Origin: Mycobacterium sp.
Lineage (GTDB): Bacteria; Actinomycetota; Actinomycetes; Mycobacteriales; Mycobacteriaceae
Direction of reading: 5' to 3'
Length of the DNA: 64,000 bases
Assembly (NCBI GenBank): GCA_031292665.1
Contig: JARLGR010000102.1
Coordinates: forward strand, 38,304-102,303
Shown here: piece by piece, positions 9,126-19,560 of the stretch
How the letters are laid out: every line of letters begins with the position of its first letter
Position numbering within the stretch: position 1 is the stretch's first letter
The notes under the pieces: generated by a model
What the model was told of the DNA's origin: nothing
What the model saw: only the letters and a program-made list of their open reading frames with translations
Database searches by the model: none
Made by a program: the position numbers and the translations under genes

Positions 9126-10424
9126 TCATTTCGGCCGCAGAACCGCGGGGCCGTACCAGTGGCACGCGAGCAGCGCGAGTTCTACTTCGAGCCGGTCGCT
9201 GCCGATCTCGCGGCCGCGCCGGGCGACGGCGCGGCCCACGCGATACTTCACCGAGTTGAAGTGCATGTTGAGTTCCTCGGCGGCCACCTTGTAGCTGGAG
9301 CCGCAAGCCAGATACATCCGCAACGTCTCACGCAGCCGCGCGTCGTTCTCGTTGTCGCCGGCAAGGTCTCCAAGCACGGCGGCCACCCACTCGCGGGTGT
9401 CGACCACGTCGCCGCCGAGACGCGCCACCACGGACAACCCCGGATCACTGGCGGCGATGACCGTCGGCGTCGACGAATTGGGCCGCTCTCGGACGATCGC
9501 GACGGCGCGGGCATCCGCTGCCTCCCGGTGTGAGCGGCGAAAGCCTTCGATGCCGCTCGCCACCGTCCCGATTGCCACACTTGGCGAGTCCGGGCGGGTC
9601 AGCGCGAACCGGCGGACTTTCGCAACGACGGCATCGGCATCGGTCACCACGGCGCGATACGGCAGCCACCCCCACCCACAGCTTCGATCGGCGGGAACGA
9701 ACAGCGGGCCGGCACCGGCACCGGCGGCTTCGCCCAGTTCGCGAACAAACCGTTGCAGCCTGGCAAGGTCGTCGCCTTCGGTGCCCAGGTCCGGGTACCA
9801 CATGATGAGCCCCAGGTGATGCCACAGCAGCGGATAACGGATCGACGTGGTTGCCGCATCGACATCGATGGCCTTGTTCGCGGCCAGAACCTCACGCACC
9901 CGCAGGGCACGAAGGCTGTTCTGGTTCTCCAGCCAGCGTTCGCGTTCGTCTTCGTAGACAGCGACGACTTGCTGCGACATCCAGTCGATGTACCCGAACA
10001 TGGTGGCGGTGATCGCCTCGATCACCTCCACTCTCATCGGTTCCGGGATTTCGATCGCGCGCAATTCTGCGAAAACCGCCTCATTCATCCAGCGCTGACC
10101 GAGCCGATAGGCGCGCACCAGCGCGTTGACGGGCACCCCGTGCTGTGCCAATCGGCGGGCGTACTCCAACGCTGCGGTGGGGGCCTCGACGCGCTCGACC
10201 GCGATGTCGTAGCGCAACGCGTACAGGAGCGTGTCCACGTTGCCCTCGACACTGGTGCCGAGCAACTCCACGAGCGCGGGATCGCCGCGCAACTCGGGGA
10301 TCTGCCCCTCGAGGGAGCGACGAAGCTTCGAGGACACGTCGGCCACCCGTCCGTGCAATCGGCCGGCGACCTCGGCGACGTAACCGTTCACCCCGACATC
10401 GCTGTCAAGAGGTGGTTTCTTCAC
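9126..10424 (-). CDS. PucR/CdaR-like transcriptional regulator
   Basis: A 432-residue regulator more distant from the two PucR paralogues upstream. An N-terminal helical part (LEYARRLAQHGVPVNALVRAYRLGQ) precedes a middle sensory part. The C-terminal HTH_30 reads MYLACGSSYKVAAEELNMHFNSVKYRVGRA. GTG 10424 is chosen because the frame further upstream lacks similarity-like sequence; the start is uncertain. It is divergent from the DUF3556/FAD-oxidoreductase operon, 139 bases away, which makes that operon its most likely target. It ends at a shared terminator. Confidence 0.82.
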   Translation of the reverse strand: MKKPPLDSDVGVNGYVAEVAGRLHGRVADVSSKLRRSLEGQIPELRGDPALVELLGTSVEGNVDTLLYALRYDIAVERVEAPTAALEYARRLAQHGVPVNALVRAYRLGQRWMNEAVFAELRAIEIPEPMRVEVIEAITATMFGYIDWMSQQVVAVYEDERERWLENQNSLRALRVREVLAANKAIDVDAATTSIRYPLLWHHLGLIMWYPDLGTEGDDLARLQRFVRELGEAAGAGAGPLFVPADRSCGWGWLPYRAVVTDADAVVAKVRRFALTRPDSPSVAIGTVASGIEGFRRSHREAADARAVAIVRERPNSSTPTVIAASDPGLSVVARLGGDVVDTREWVAAVLGDLAGDNENDARLRETLRMYLACGSSYKVAAEELNMHFNSVKYRVGRAVARRGREIGSDRLEVELALLACHWYGPAVLRPK

Positions 10425-10563
10425 CTCAATGACGTTAGACCCGGTTGTCGCCCAGCGATAACACCTTCGGGCAGTTTTGTCGATCCGCGACTGTGTCACG
10501 CCGCGCGCAATTCCTAATGTTGTAGCCACTCTCGGCAAACAAATGTCAGAAGGAGCGAAGACA

Positions 10564-12381
10564 ATGGGATTCACACAACCGGATCTCGCCACAGTCGACC
10601 CGGATACGTTCTTGCAGAAGCCGCTGATGGAGCGGATGCGGATCCTCGCCATCGACTGGGGCGAAAAGGGCTTCGGCTCGCCGAGGATGATCCACACCAT
10701 CTACATCGTGAAGCTGGTCGTGTTCTTCGCTATCGGCGGCATCACCGTCGCGACGGCGACGTCGGGGCTGCCCGCCTTCTGGCATGTGACCGAATGGTGG
10801 AACCAACCAATCGTCTACCAGAAGGTCATCCTGTGGACCGTGCTGCTCGAGGCTATCGGCGTGGCCGGCTCCTGGGGGCCGCTGGCCGGCAAGGTCAAGC
10901 CCATGACCGGCGGCATCCTGTTCTGGGCCCGACCGGGCACCATCCGGCTGCGCCCGTGGAATTGGGTGCCGTTCACCAACGGCGATCGGCGCACCTGGTT
11001 CGACATCGCGCTCTATTTGGCACTGCTGGTGAGCCTCGCGGTCCCGCTGCTGTCACCGGGCGTGCACAACGACTCGCTCTCGAAGGCGTTGCCGGACAAC
11101 ACATCGGGTCTGGTGAACCCGGCCCTGCTGATCACGCCGATCGCGCTGCTCGTGCTGGTCGGTCTGCGGGACAAGACGATCTTCCTGGCCGCCCGCGGCG
11201 AGCAGTACTTGCCGGTCCTGGTCATCTTCGAGGTGTTGCCGTACTCGAACTTCACCAACATGATTGTCGCTTTGAAGATAGTGATCGTGGTGGTTTGGGT
11301 TGGTGCCGGCTTCTCGAAGTTCGGTAAGCACTTCTCCAACGTCATTCCGCCGATGGTGAGCAATACAATATTCGCGCCCAAATGGGTGCGACGGGCCCAC
11401 TACTGCGAATTCCCGCGCGATATGCGGCCATCGCGGCTGGCGGACTTGATGGCACACGTCAATGGCACCACGGTCGAGATCATTGCTCCGCTGATCCTGT
11501 TCTTCTCCACCAACAAGTGGGTGACGCTGGTTGCGGCGCTGTTGATGGTGGGCTTCCACCTGTTCATCATCTCGACCTTCCCGCTTGCGGTGCCGCTGGA
11601 ATGGAACGTGGTCTTCGCTTACACCACGATCTTCTTGTTCCTCGGCTTCCCGAACTGGAACGGATACGCCCCGTGGAACATGTCGCCGCCGTGGCTGGCC
11701 CTGATCATCGTCGCCGCGCTGCTGTTCTACCCGATCCTGGGCAATCTGCGGCCGGACAAGGTGTCCTTCCTGCCCTCGATGCGGCAGTACGCGGGCAACT
11801 GGGCCTCGGCAGTGTGGACCTTCGCGCCCGGTGCCGAGCAGAAGCTGAACCGGGTCACGCGCACGGCGTCCAACCAGATCGACCAGTTCGTCGCGGCCGG
11901 CTACGAGCCCAAGTGGGCGGAGATCACCCTGCAGAAGACCATCGCGTGGCGAACCATGCACAGCCAGGCCCGCGGCCTGTTCTCGCTGCTGTTGACACAC
12001 TTGCCCGACGTCGACACCCGCACCGTGCGCGAGGGGGAGTTCGTGTGCAACTCTCTTATCGGATTCAACTTCGGCGACGGTCACCTGCACAACGAAGACT
12101 TGATCCGGGCCGTGCAGCGCGAAGCCGCATTCGAGCCGGGCGAGTGCGTCATCGCGTGGGTAGAGTCGGAGGCCTTCGGTAGCGGTGTTCAACACTACAA
12201 GCTGATCGATGCCGCCCTCGGGGTCATCGAGCGCGGGACCTGGAAGGTGGCCGACGCGGTCGCCGAACAGCCCTGGCTGCCCAACGGCCCCATCCCGACT
12301 CAGGTGAGCTGGTCGCTGCGCGGCACCAAGCCGGCCGCGGTCGCCGAAGATCAGGACCACGGTCACGGAGCGCTGGCATGA
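10564..12381 (+). CDS. DUF3556 family transmembrane protein
   Basis: A 605-residue membrane protein with about eight to ten hydrophobic segments between residues 45 and 410 and a soluble C-terminal third. It matches the actinobacterial DUF3556 family of unknown function; the conserved feel is in EFPRDMRPSRLADLMAHVNGTT and FPNWNGYAPWNMSPPW. ATG 10564 follows AGAAGGAG at a good distance, so the longer frame from 10477 is rejected. The stop overlaps the start of the flavoprotein gene (ATGA), so the two are co-translated and probably act together on a lipophilic substrate, which is inference. Confidence 0.82.
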   Translation: MGFTQPDLATVDPDTFLQKPLMERMRILAIDWGEKGFGSPRMIHTIYIVKLVVFFAIGGITVATATSGLPAFWHVTEWWNQPIVYQKVILWTVLLEAIGVAGSWGPLAGKVKPMTGGILFWARPGTIRLRPWNWVPFTNGDRRTWFDIALYLALLVSLAVPLLSPGVHNDSLSKALPDNTSGLVNPALLITPIALLVLVGLRDKTIFLAARGEQYLPVLVIFEVLPYSNFTNMIVALKIVIVVVWVGAGFSKFGKHFSNVIPPMVSNTIFAPKWVRRAHYCEFPRDMRPSRLADLMAHVNGTTVEIIAPLILFFSTNKWVTLVAALLMVGFHLFIISTFPLAVPLEWNVVFAYTTIFLFLGFPNWNGYAPWNMSPPWLALIIVAALLFYPILGNLRPDKVSFLPSMRQYAGNWASAVWTFAPGAEQKLNRVTRTASNQIDQFVAAGYEPKWAEITLQKTIAWRTMHSQARGLFSLLLTHLPDVDTRTVREGEFVCNSLIGFNFGDGHLHNEDLIRAVQREAAFEPGECVIAWVESEAFGSGVQHYKLIDAALGVIERGTWKVADAVAEQPWLPNGPIPTQVSWSLRGTKPAAVAEDQDHGHGALA

Positions 12382-13799
12382 GTACCGCACTGGTGGTGGG
12401 CGGCGGGCCCAATGGGCTCGCCGCCGCCATCTCCCTGGCTGCCGAAGGCGTGCAGGTCACTGTGCTCGAGGCCGCCGACGAAGTCGGCGGTGGCGCCCGC
12501 AGCAGCGAGGCGATCATCCCCGGCCTGCTGCACGACCACTGCTCGGCAATCCACCCGATGGCCGTCGGCTCGCAGTTCCTCAGCCACTTCAACCTGGAGC
12601 GGTACGGCCTCTCGTGGCGGCGGCCGGAGATCGATTGTGTCCATCCCCTCGACGACGGCAGCGCTGGCGTGCTGTACCGCTCGGTGGAGCAGACCGCGGC
12701 CGGTCTCGCTCGCGACGGATCGCGGTGGCGGCTCGCCTTCGGCTACCCGGCCGCCCGGTTCGACGCACTCAGCGAGGACATCATGCGGCCCCTGCTGCGG
12801 TTCCCGCACCATCCGCTGATGCTGGCCCGGTTCGGTGCGCCCACCGTGCTTCCCGGATCCGCGTTCGCCCGGCTGTTACGCACCGAGGAGGGGCGGGCGT
12901 TGTTCGGAGGTGTTGCGGCCCATGCCTTTCGGCCGCTGCACTACCCGATGACCTCCGCTATCGGGATGGGCATCATCGCCGCCGGCCACCGGCAAGGCTG
13001 GGCGGTGGCCGAGGGTGGGTCGCAGTCGATCACCAACGCGATGGTCGCGTTGCTGGGCGACCTGGGCGGCAAGATCGAGACCGGTGTCCGAGTCGAGACG
13101 GCATCGCAGCTGCCGCCGGCGGACGTCACGATGTTCGACCTGGCGCCAACCGCGGTCGCCGGAATACTCGGGGACCGTCTTCCGCGCCGGATCTCGCGTG
13201 CCTTCAAGAGGTTTCGGCGCGGCCCCGGTGCGTTCAAAGTCGATTTCGCCGTCGAGGGCGGCGTGCCCTGGACCAACCCCGACGCCCGCCGGGCCGGCAC
13301 GGTGCACGTGGCCGGGACCTATTCCGAACTCGCCGCGACCGAGCGTGACATCCACGCCGGCCGCATGCCGGAGCGGCCGTTCGTGCTGGTTGGTCAGCAG
13401 TATCTGGCCGATCCGCAACGCTCGGTGGGCAATACGCATCCGGTCTGGAGCTACGCGCACGTCCCCAACGGTTACGCCGGAGACGCGACCGAGGCGATCG
13501 TCACCCAGATCGAGCGGTTCGCCCCCGGTTTCCGGGAACGCATCATCGGGTACCAAGTCCGCTCGACGACGCAGATGGAAACCTACAACGCCAACTACGT
13601 CGGAGGCGATATCGTGACCGGCGCCAAGGACATTCGCCAGCTGACGTTCGGCCCGCGAATCACGTTGTCGCCGTATAGCGTTGGAGTGCCGGGAATGTAC
13701 ATCTGCTCGGCGGCCACCCCGCCGGGGCCCGGCGCGCACGGCATGTGCGGCGCCAACGCCGCCCACCTCGCGCTCGCCCACCTGGCCCGGCGAGCGTAA
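12378..13799 (+). CDS. FAD-dependent oxidoreductase, phytoene-desaturase-like
   Basis: A 473-residue flavoprotein. The N-terminal dinucleotide fold VVGGGPNGLAAAISL with the acidic end of strand 2 (VLEAADEVGG) binds FAD, and the C-terminal FAD-closing segment is PGMYICSAATPPGPGAHGMCG. The overall pattern is that of phytoene-dehydrogenase/amine-oxidase-like enzymes. No carotenoid genes are nearby, so a carotenoid substrate is not implied. Translation is coupled to the DUF3556 gene by an ATGA overlap, suggesting a membrane-associated oxidation step. Confidence 0.85.
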   Translation: MSTALVVGGGPNGLAAAISLAAEGVQVTVLEAADEVGGGARSSEAIIPGLLHDHCSAIHPMAVGSQFLSHFNLERYGLSWRRPEIDCVHPLDDGSAGVLYRSVEQTAAGLARDGSRWRLAFGYPAARFDALSEDIMRPLLRFPHHPLMLARFGAPTVLPGSAFARLLRTEEGRALFGGVAAHAFRPLHYPMTSAIGMGIIAAGHRQGWAVAEGGSQSITNAMVALLGDLGGKIETGVRVETASQLPPADVTMFDLAPTAVAGILGDRLPRRISRAFKRFRRGPGAFKVDFAVEGGVPWTNPDARRAGTVHVAGTYSELAATERDIHAGRMPERPFVLVGQQYLADPQRSVGNTHPVWSYAHVPNGYAGDATEAIVTQIERFAPGFRERIIGYQVRSTTQMETYNANYVGGDIVTGAKDIRQLTFGPRITLSPYSVGVPGMYICSAATPPGPGAHGMCGANAAHLALAHLARRA

Positions 13800-13843
13800 C
13801 GCGGCTGCGAACAACCAAGCGGGCGCCGGTTTTCGCAGTGGCG

Positions 13844-14737
13844 TTACTCTCGCGCGCCAGAAAGGCCAGAAGGGTACTTGTAGAAGCCCTCGCCGGTCTT
13901 GACGCCGAGCTTGCCCGCGTCGACATAGGCCTGCAACAAGTCCCGCACGTTCTTCGGTAGGTGCGGGAACTCTTCGGCGTAGTGGTTCTCGATGTCGAGC
14001 ACAACGTCGAGCCCCACCAGGTCCATCATCTGGAACGGCCCGGCCGGGACGCCCCAGTTGACCTTGAACATTCCGTCCACATCCTCCGGGCGGGCCACGC
14101 CCTCGGCAACCACGGCCAGCGACTCGCGTTTGATGGCTGCCCAGATGCGATTGAAGATGAAGCCGGTACTCTCCCGGCGCGCCTCGAAGGGGTACACGCC
14201 GAACTCGGGCAGGACGCCCAGCAGGGTGTCAAGCAAGGCGCGGTCCGTCTCACCGTCGGACATCAGGTCGACCGCGTTGACCTCAGGTGGCATGTAAAAA
14301 TGCATGTTGCACAGTCGCCGTTTGTCGCGCACATCCTCGGCCATCAAGCGCGACGGGTACGACGACGAGTTGGTCGCGAAGATGGTGTCGGGCGGCGCGG
14401 CGCGGTCGATCTGGCCCCACAGCGGGATCTTGATCTCAAGCCTCTCCGGGACGGATTCAACGGCAAGCCACGCGTTGTCCAACGCCTCGTCGAGCGAACT
14501 TGCGCCCATCGCGGTGCCGACTTCGCCAAATCCTCTGCTCTGCACAGCTTTTGGAAGGTTCTCCGACACGTACTGCGTCGCGGCGGCCAGTTGTTCGGCG
14601 CGCCGCGCGTAGATCCGAACCGTTCCACCACGGCTGGCGAACATCAGCGCGATCCGGCGTCCCAGCGTCCCCGCCCCGATCACGGCGACCGGTCGGTTGC
14701 GGATGTCCTCGAAGGTGTAGGTGTAAGAGCCAGTCAC
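13844..14737 (-). CDS. 3-hydroxyacyl-CoA dehydrogenase
   Basis: A 297-residue enzyme of the fadB2 type, oxidising 3-hydroxyacyl-CoA with NAD+ in beta-oxidation. The N-terminal Rossmann motif is VIGAGTLGRRIA, the substrate-domain block is FATNSSSYPS, the catalytic histidine is probably that in NMHFYMPPEVNAV, and the C-terminal helical domain contains WGVPAGPFQMMDLVGLD and GEGFYKYP. Some of these blocks differ from textbook forms (HFYMPP instead of HFFNP), so the substrate may be unusual. It stands alone and is convergent with the flavoprotein gene. Confidence 0.87.
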   Translation of the reverse strand: MTGSYTYTFEDIRNRPVAVIGAGTLGRRIALMFASRGGTVRIYARRAEQLAAATQYVSENLPKAVQSRGFGEVGTAMGASSLDEALDNAWLAVESVPERLEIKIPLWGQIDRAAPPDTIFATNSSSYPSRLMAEDVRDKRRLCNMHFYMPPEVNAVDLMSDGETDRALLDTLLGVLPEFGVYPFEARRESTGFIFNRIWAAIKRESLAVVAEGVARPEDVDGMFKVNWGVPAGPFQMMDLVGLDVVLDIENHYAEEFPHLPKNVRDLLQAYVDAGKLGVKTGEGFYKYPSGLSGARE

Positions 14738-14921
14738 ACACGCATACTAAGGCGCGCACGGCAACTTCGTTCGCCCAACATCGCCGCCCATTCGCGTTGA
14801 AAACGGCTTTGCCGAAGTGCGAATTGGCCTAGTGTGTGAGCGCAACTCGAGGGTTACGGACGATTTAACGGAGTCGAGCGTGTTGAGTGGCCAGTTGATG
14901 ACAAGCGCCGGGGGGTAGGCG

Positions 14922-16334
14922 GTGTCGTTTGTGCTCGTGGCGACGGACGCGTTGGAAACGGCGGCGGCGGATGCGGCGCGGATCGGTTCGGCAGTGCGGG
15001 CCGGCAACCTGGCCGCCGTCATCCCGACGACTGAGCTCGCAACGGCGGGGGCCGACGAGGTGTCGGCGGCCATTGCGGCGGTGTTTGGCGCGCACGCCCA
15101 GGAGTATCAGGCGGCGGCGGCGCAGGCAGCGACGTATTACGAGCAGTTCGTGGGCACCTTGAGCGCAGCGGCGGCGGCGTATACAAGCACAGAGGCGACC
15201 ATCGCCACCTCGCTGGCGGGAGCGTTGGGCGCAACGAACGCGCCCGCGCAGGTGCCCCAGGGGCTGCAGGCGTTCGTCTCCGACCCACTCCGCACCGTCG
15301 GCGAAGCCTGGGTCAACAGCCCCCTGGGCCAGGAGCTCGACCCCATCATCAACGCGCCCACCGACGTGCTGTTCGGACGGGATCTGATCGGCAACGGTGT
15401 TGTCGGGACGGCCGCGCCCTCCACCAACATCGTCATCGACTTCGTGCGGCACGGGGAGTCGATAGGCAACGCGTCGAATCTGATCGACACGGCGGTGCCC
15501 GGCACCGGGCTCACCGCGCTGGGCGAGCAACAAGCGCTGACCGTCGCCAACCTGCTCAACGGGCAGGGCCCCTTCGCCGGGATCTTCTCGTCGCAGTTGC
15601 TCAGGACGCAGGAGACCGCCGCGCCGCTGGCCGGCCTGCTGGGCATGAGCGTGCAGCCGTTGCCCGGACTGAACGAGATCAATGCCGGCATTCTCAATGG
15701 CTTCCCGGAGGTCCCCCTGGGTGTCCTGTATCTACCGGGCCCGCTCGCGTGGACGCTCGGGCTGCCCCTCGTGCCAATGCTGGCCCCGGGCTCCGGACTC
15801 TTCAGCGGGTTGGCGTTCGACCAGGGCTTCACCAACGCGCTGCAAACGATGTACGCAGGTGCCCTGGCTCACCCGGTCCTGGCGGCAAACGGCCAGATCA
15901 CCGACGTCGCGTATTCAAGCGAATTCGCCATCGAGGTGGGGACGCTGATGAGCGTCAAGAACCCCGATCTCTTACTGATGCTCACCCACCCGCTCACCAA
16001 CACGGGCATTGTCGTGGTGCAGGGCGACCCCCGGGACGGCTGGAACCTGGTCAGTTGGGACGGGGTGCCCGTCCCGCCGGCGTCATTGCCGACCGAGCTG
16101 TTCGTCGACGTGCGGGACCTGGTCATGGCGCCGCAATTGGCGGCCTACAACGGGTGGGAGGCCCTGCTCACCGGCGACCCGACGACGATCGTGAACTCGA
16201 TCGCAACCGGTGTCGACCAGGTCGGCACGGCGACCGCTCACTTCCCCGTCGCGGTCACCCAGGACGTCGTCGACGCTCTTGGCGGCAGCCCGGCAGATTC
16301 GTCGAACCCGATCATCAACGTCTCGACGTTGTAG
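14922..16334 (+). CDS. PE-domain protein fused to a histidine phosphatase
   Basis: A 470-residue protein. Residues 1 to about 95 form a PE domain (MSFVLVATDALETAAADAAR, then AAAQAATYYEQFVGTLSAAA), the type VII secretion module of mycobacteria. After a linker, a phosphoglycerate-mutase-like fold begins near residue 170 with VRHGES (His177 as phospho-acceptor), then FSSQLLRTQETAAPLAG, and a second histidine in LMLTHPLTNTG. There is no Gly-rich PGRS region. It recalls PE_PGRS11 of M. tuberculosis, which carries a phosphatase domain. GTG 14922 is the start. It is probably exported and acts outside the cell or at its surface. Confidence 0.88.
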   Translation: MSFVLVATDALETAAADAARIGSAVRAGNLAAVIPTTELATAGADEVSAAIAAVFGAHAQEYQAAAAQAATYYEQFVGTLSAAAAAYTSTEATIATSLAGALGATNAPAQVPQGLQAFVSDPLRTVGEAWVNSPLGQELDPIINAPTDVLFGRDLIGNGVVGTAAPSTNIVIDFVRHGESIGNASNLIDTAVPGTGLTALGEQQALTVANLLNGQGPFAGIFSSQLLRTQETAAPLAGLLGMSVQPLPGLNEINAGILNGFPEVPLGVLYLPGPLAWTLGLPLVPMLAPGSGLFSGLAFDQGFTNALQTMYAGALAHPVLAANGQITDVAYSSEFAIEVGTLMSVKNPDLLLMLTHPLTNTGIVVVQGDPRDGWNLVSWDGVPVPPASLPTELFVDVRDLVMAPQLAAYNGWEALLTGDPTTIVNSIATGVDQVGTATAHFPVAVTQDVVDALGGSPADSSNPIINVSTL

Positions 16335-16339
16335 GGACC

Positions 16340-17113
16340 CTAGAGCAGCCGGGCCTGCTCGGGCCGCGGTTCGGCCGGCTCGATCAGCTGCGGCCCGTTG
16401 TTCCGCACGTTATTCACCAGGGTCGACACTTCGCGCATGCGGATGCCGTGCACGTCGGGCGGCCGGGACAGGAGCCGCTCGTCGACGGGGGCGTCCGGGT
16501 CGAGCCAGCGGTCCCATTCACTGTCCGGCACTACCAGTGGCATCCGGTCGTGGATTTCACCGAGCGCGCCGGGGGCGTCGGTGGTGATGATCGTGCAACT
16601 CAGCAGGGGCGGGCCGTCCTTGGCCGGTCTCCAGACCGACCACAGCCCCGCCATGAAGAGCGGCTCGCCGTCGTCGCGGTACATGAAGAACGGCGTCTTG
16701 CGGGACTTCTTCCCCTCGCCCGCATCGTTGACGCGCCATTCGTAGTAGCCGTCCATGGGGATCAGGCAACGCTTCGACTTCGCGCTCGACCGGAACGCGG
16801 GCGAGGTGGTGACCTTGTCGGCGCGGGCGTTGATCAGCATCGGCCCCCTGGTCTCGGGCGCGCCGTCGGCGCCGGCCTTAGCCCACGGTGGGACCAAACC
16901 CCAGCGCATGAGCCGCACCCGCCGGCTCGGCTGGTCGTCGGGCTCGGCATGCCGGCTCACCACGGTTGCGATGGTCGCGGTCGGTGCCACGTTGTAGTTG
17001 GGCGCCGGGGCGCTGGGCGCGGTGCCCTTGGAAGCCCACATAGCCTCGTCGATCGCCTTGATCTTCTGAGCCAACAGGGCCGGGTCGGTAGTGACCGCGA
17101 ACCTTCCGCACAT
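16340..17113 (-). CDS. SRAP (HMCES/YedK) abasic-site processing protein
   Basis: A 257-residue SRAP protein. Once the initiator Met is removed, Cys2 of MCGRF becomes the N-terminal catalytic residue that forms a thiazolidine crosslink with abasic sites in single-stranded DNA. Other conserved parts are [34 protein letters not shown] and [10 protein letters not shown] with the active-site histidine. The start is fixed at ATG 17113 because Cys must be residue 2, so the three-residue longer frame is rejected. It is convergent with the PE gene, 5 bases apart, and divergent from aroA. Confidence 0.93.
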   Translation of the reverse strand: MCGRFAVTTDPALLAQKIKAIDEAMWASKGTAPSAPAPNYNVAPTATIATVVSRHAEPDDQPSRRVRLMRWGLVPPWAKAGADGAPETRGPMLINARADKVTTSPAFRSSAKSKRCLIPMDGYYEWRVNDAGEGKKSRKTPFFMYRDDGEPLFMAGLWSVWRPAKDGPPLLSCTIITTDAPGALGEIHDRMPLVVPDSEWDRWLDPDAPVDERLLSRPPDVHGIRMREVSTLVNNVRNNGPQLIEPAEPRPEQARLL

Positions 17114-17183
17114 AACTCCCATAGTGGCAGAGCCACAAAACTCCTATTGGTGGCAGAGCCCGGTGACAGGCAATGATGGACCG

Positions 17184-18467
17184 GTGACTACCTGGGCGGC
17201 CCCACCGGCGACTGCGCCGGTGCGCGCGACCGTGACCGTCCCGGGCTCTAAGTCGCAGACCAATCGTGCGCTCGTGCTGGCCGCACTGGCGGCCGCGCAG
17301 GGCCAAGGCATTTCGAGGATCAGCGGGGCGCTGCGCAGCCGTGACACCGACCTGATGATCGGAGCGCTGCGGAACCTGGGCCTGCGCGTCGACGAGGCCG
17401 GGCCCGACCTGACGGTCAGCGGTCACATCGCCCCCGGGCCCGACGCGCGAGTGGACTGCGGCCTGGCCGGCACGGTTCTGCGTTTCGTTCCCCCGCTGGC
17501 CGCGCTGGCCGACGCGGTGGTGGAGTTCGACGGCGACGAGCAGGCCCGGGCGCGGCCCATCGCGCCGCTGCTGGACGCGCTTCGCGGTCTCGGCGTCCGT
17601 ATCGACGGCAGCGGTCTGCCGTTTCGGGTGCGGGGCAGCGGATCGGTTGCCGGGGGCACCGTGGCGATCGACGCCTCCGCGTCGTCGCAGTTCGTGTCGG
17701 GGCTGCTGTTGTGCGCGGCGTCGTTCACCGAGGGCCTGACCGTGCAACACACGGGTTCGGCGCTGCCGTCGGCGCCGCACATCGCGATGACGGTGGCGAT
17801 GCTGCGGCAGGCCGGGGTGGGCGTCGACGACTCCGTGCCCGACCGCTGGCGGGTGGGCGCCGGCCCGGTCGCGGCCCGACACTGGCAGGTCGAACCCGAT
17901 CTCACCAACGCCGTCCCCTTTCTCGCGGCGGCTGTCGTCACCGGCGGAGCGGTGTGCATCACCGGCTGGCCGGCGATCAGCGTGCAACCCGCCGAGCACA
18001 TCCTGGCCGTCTTGGGCAAGCTGAACACCCTTGTCACTGAGGCTGATTCGTCGCTCGAGGTGCAGGGGTCCGGTGATTACGCCGGGTTCGATGTCGACCT
18101 GCGCGCCGTCGGCGAGCTGACACCGTCGGTGGCGGCGCTGGCCGCGCTGGCCAGTCCCGGGTCGGTGTCGCGTCTCTCCGGCATCGCCCATTTGCGCGGC
18201 CATGAGACCGACCGGCTCGCCGCACTCAGCACCGAGATCAACCGCCTGGGCGGCGACTGCGCCGAAACGCCGGACGGCCTGGTGATCACCGCGACCCCGC
18301 TGCGGCCCGGCACCTGGCGCGCGTACGCCGACCACCGGATGGCGATGGCGGGCGCGATCGTCGGGCTGCGTGTGCCCGGAGTCCAGGTGGACGACATCGG
18401 CGCCACCAGCAAGACGCTGCCGGAGTTTCCGCAACTGTGGGCGCGCATGCTGGAGCCCGGCGTTTGA
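17184..18467 (+). CDS. aroA: EPSP synthase
   Basis: 3-phosphoshikimate 1-carboxyvinyltransferase, the sixth step of the shikimate pathway. The 427-residue protein shows the family blocks [50 protein letters not shown] and the C-terminal [14 protein letters not shown] and [19 protein letters not shown] 17184 gives MTTWAAPP, equivalent to the known mycobacterial start; the open frame further upstream runs over the SRAP promoter. Its stop overlaps the TTG start of rsgA, so the two are co-translated. Confidence 0.96.
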   Translation: MTTWAAPPATAPVRATVTVPGSKSQTNRALVLAALAAAQGQGISRISGALRSRDTDLMIGALRNLGLRVDEAGPDLTVSGHIAPGPDARVDCGLAGTVLRFVPPLAALADAVVEFDGDEQARARPIAPLLDALRGLGVRIDGSGLPFRVRGSGSVAGGTVAIDASASSQFVSGLLLCAASFTEGLTVQHTGSALPSAPHIAMTVAMLRQAGVGVDDSVPDRWRVGAGPVAARHWQVEPDLTNAVPFLAAAVVTGGAVCITGWPAISVQPAEHILAVLGKLNTLVTEADSSLEVQGSGDYAGFDVDLRAVGELTPSVAALAALASPGSVSRLSGIAHLRGHETDRLAALSTEINRLGGDCAETPDGLVITATPLRPGTWRAYADHRMAMAGAIVGLRVPGVQVDDIGATSKTLPEFPQLWARMLEPGV

Positions 18468-19444
18468 GACCGGGCGATTACGACGAGTCCGACGTCAGGA
18501 TCCGCTCCGGACGCGGCTCGCGCCCGCGCACCAAGACCCGTCCCGAGCACGCCGACGCCCGGCCCGCCATGGTGATCAGCGTCGATCGAGGTCGTTGGGG
18601 CTGCGTGCTGGGCGGGGATCCCGATCGCCCGGTGACGGCCATGCGCGCCCGCGAACTGGGCCGCACCCCGATCGTCGTCGGCGACGATGTCGACCTGGTC
18701 GGCGACCTGTCCGGGCGACCGGACACCCTGGTGCGAATCGTACGGCGCGCCGAGCGGCGAACGGTGTTGCGCCGCACCGCCGATGACACCGACCCCACCG
18801 AGCGCGTGGTGGTCGCCAACGCCGACCAACTGCTGATCGTGGTGGCGATGGCCGACCCGCCCCCGCGCACCGGCCTGGTCGACCGGACGCTGATCGCCGC
18901 CTACGCGGGCGGGCTGACGCCGATCCTGTGTCTGACCAAGACGGACCTCGCCCCGCCGGAGCCGTTCGCCGAGCAGTTCGTCGACCTGGACCTGACGGTC
19001 GTCGCCGCGGGCCGCGACGATCCCCTGCTCGCGGTCGCGGACCTGCTTGTCGGCAAGATCACTGTGCTGCTGGGGCATTCCGGGGTCGGCAAGTCGACGT
19101 TGGTGAACCGGCTTGTGCCCGCGGCGGATCGGGCCGTCGGCGAGGTGACCGACATTGGCCGGGGCCGGCACACCTCCACCCAGTCCGTGGCACTCCCGTT
19201 GGAGGGTTCCGGCTGGGTGATCGACACCCCGGGGATCCGCTCGTTCGGGTTGGCCCACATCCAGCCCGACGACGTCCTGATGGCGTTCTCGGACCTGGCC
19301 GAAGCGATCGGTGACTGCTCCCGCGGCTGCGGACACATGGGACCGCCGGCCGACCCCGAGTGCGCGCTGGACGCGCTGTCCGGGCCCGCCGGTCGCCGCG
19401 TCGCCGCGGCACGGCGACTGCTGGCGGCGCTGCACGAGAGTTAG
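18464..19444 (+). CDS. rsgA: Ribosome small-subunit GTPase RsgA
   Basis: A 326-residue circularly permuted GTPase that checks 30S subunit maturation. An N-terminal OB fold precedes the permuted G domain: G4 CLTKTDLA comes before G1 GHSGVGKST (residues 204-212), then the switch region GRGRHTSTQ and G3 [12 protein letters not shown]-terminal zinc-binding run follows ([17 protein letters not shown]). The start is TTG 18464, overlapping the aroA stop (TTGA); the codons before it belong to aroA in another frame. The conserved genomic block breaks directly after this gene. Confidence 0.95.
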   Translation: MRPGDYDESDVRIRSGRGSRPRTKTRPEHADARPAMVISVDRGRWGCVLGGDPDRPVTAMRARELGRTPIVVGDDVDLVGDLSGRPDTLVRIVRRAERRTVLRRTADDTDPTERVVVANADQLLIVVAMADPPPRTGLVDRTLIAAYAGGLTPILCLTKTDLAPPEPFAEQFVDLDLTVVAAGRDDPLLAVADLLVGKITVLLGHSGVGKSTLVNRLVPAADRAVGEVTDIGRGRHTSTQSVALPLEGSGWVIDTPGIRSFGLAHIQPDDVLMAFSDLAEAIGDCSRGCGHMGPPADPECALDALSGPAGRRVAAARRLLAALHES

Positions 19445-19560
19445 ACGGCGCTGGGCGCTTCGGCCTATCCCGCTACTGGGGGCCGCTTGGCGACGTGCGC
19501 GCCGTCCTTTCGATGCACATTCGCATCTTGTCATGCGTATCTGCATATTACGATGCCGTC

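Noticed and set aside
16878..19546. Long minus-strand frames opposite aroA and rsgA
   Set aside because: Low-complexity Arg/Gly/His translation; the plus-strand genes are certain.
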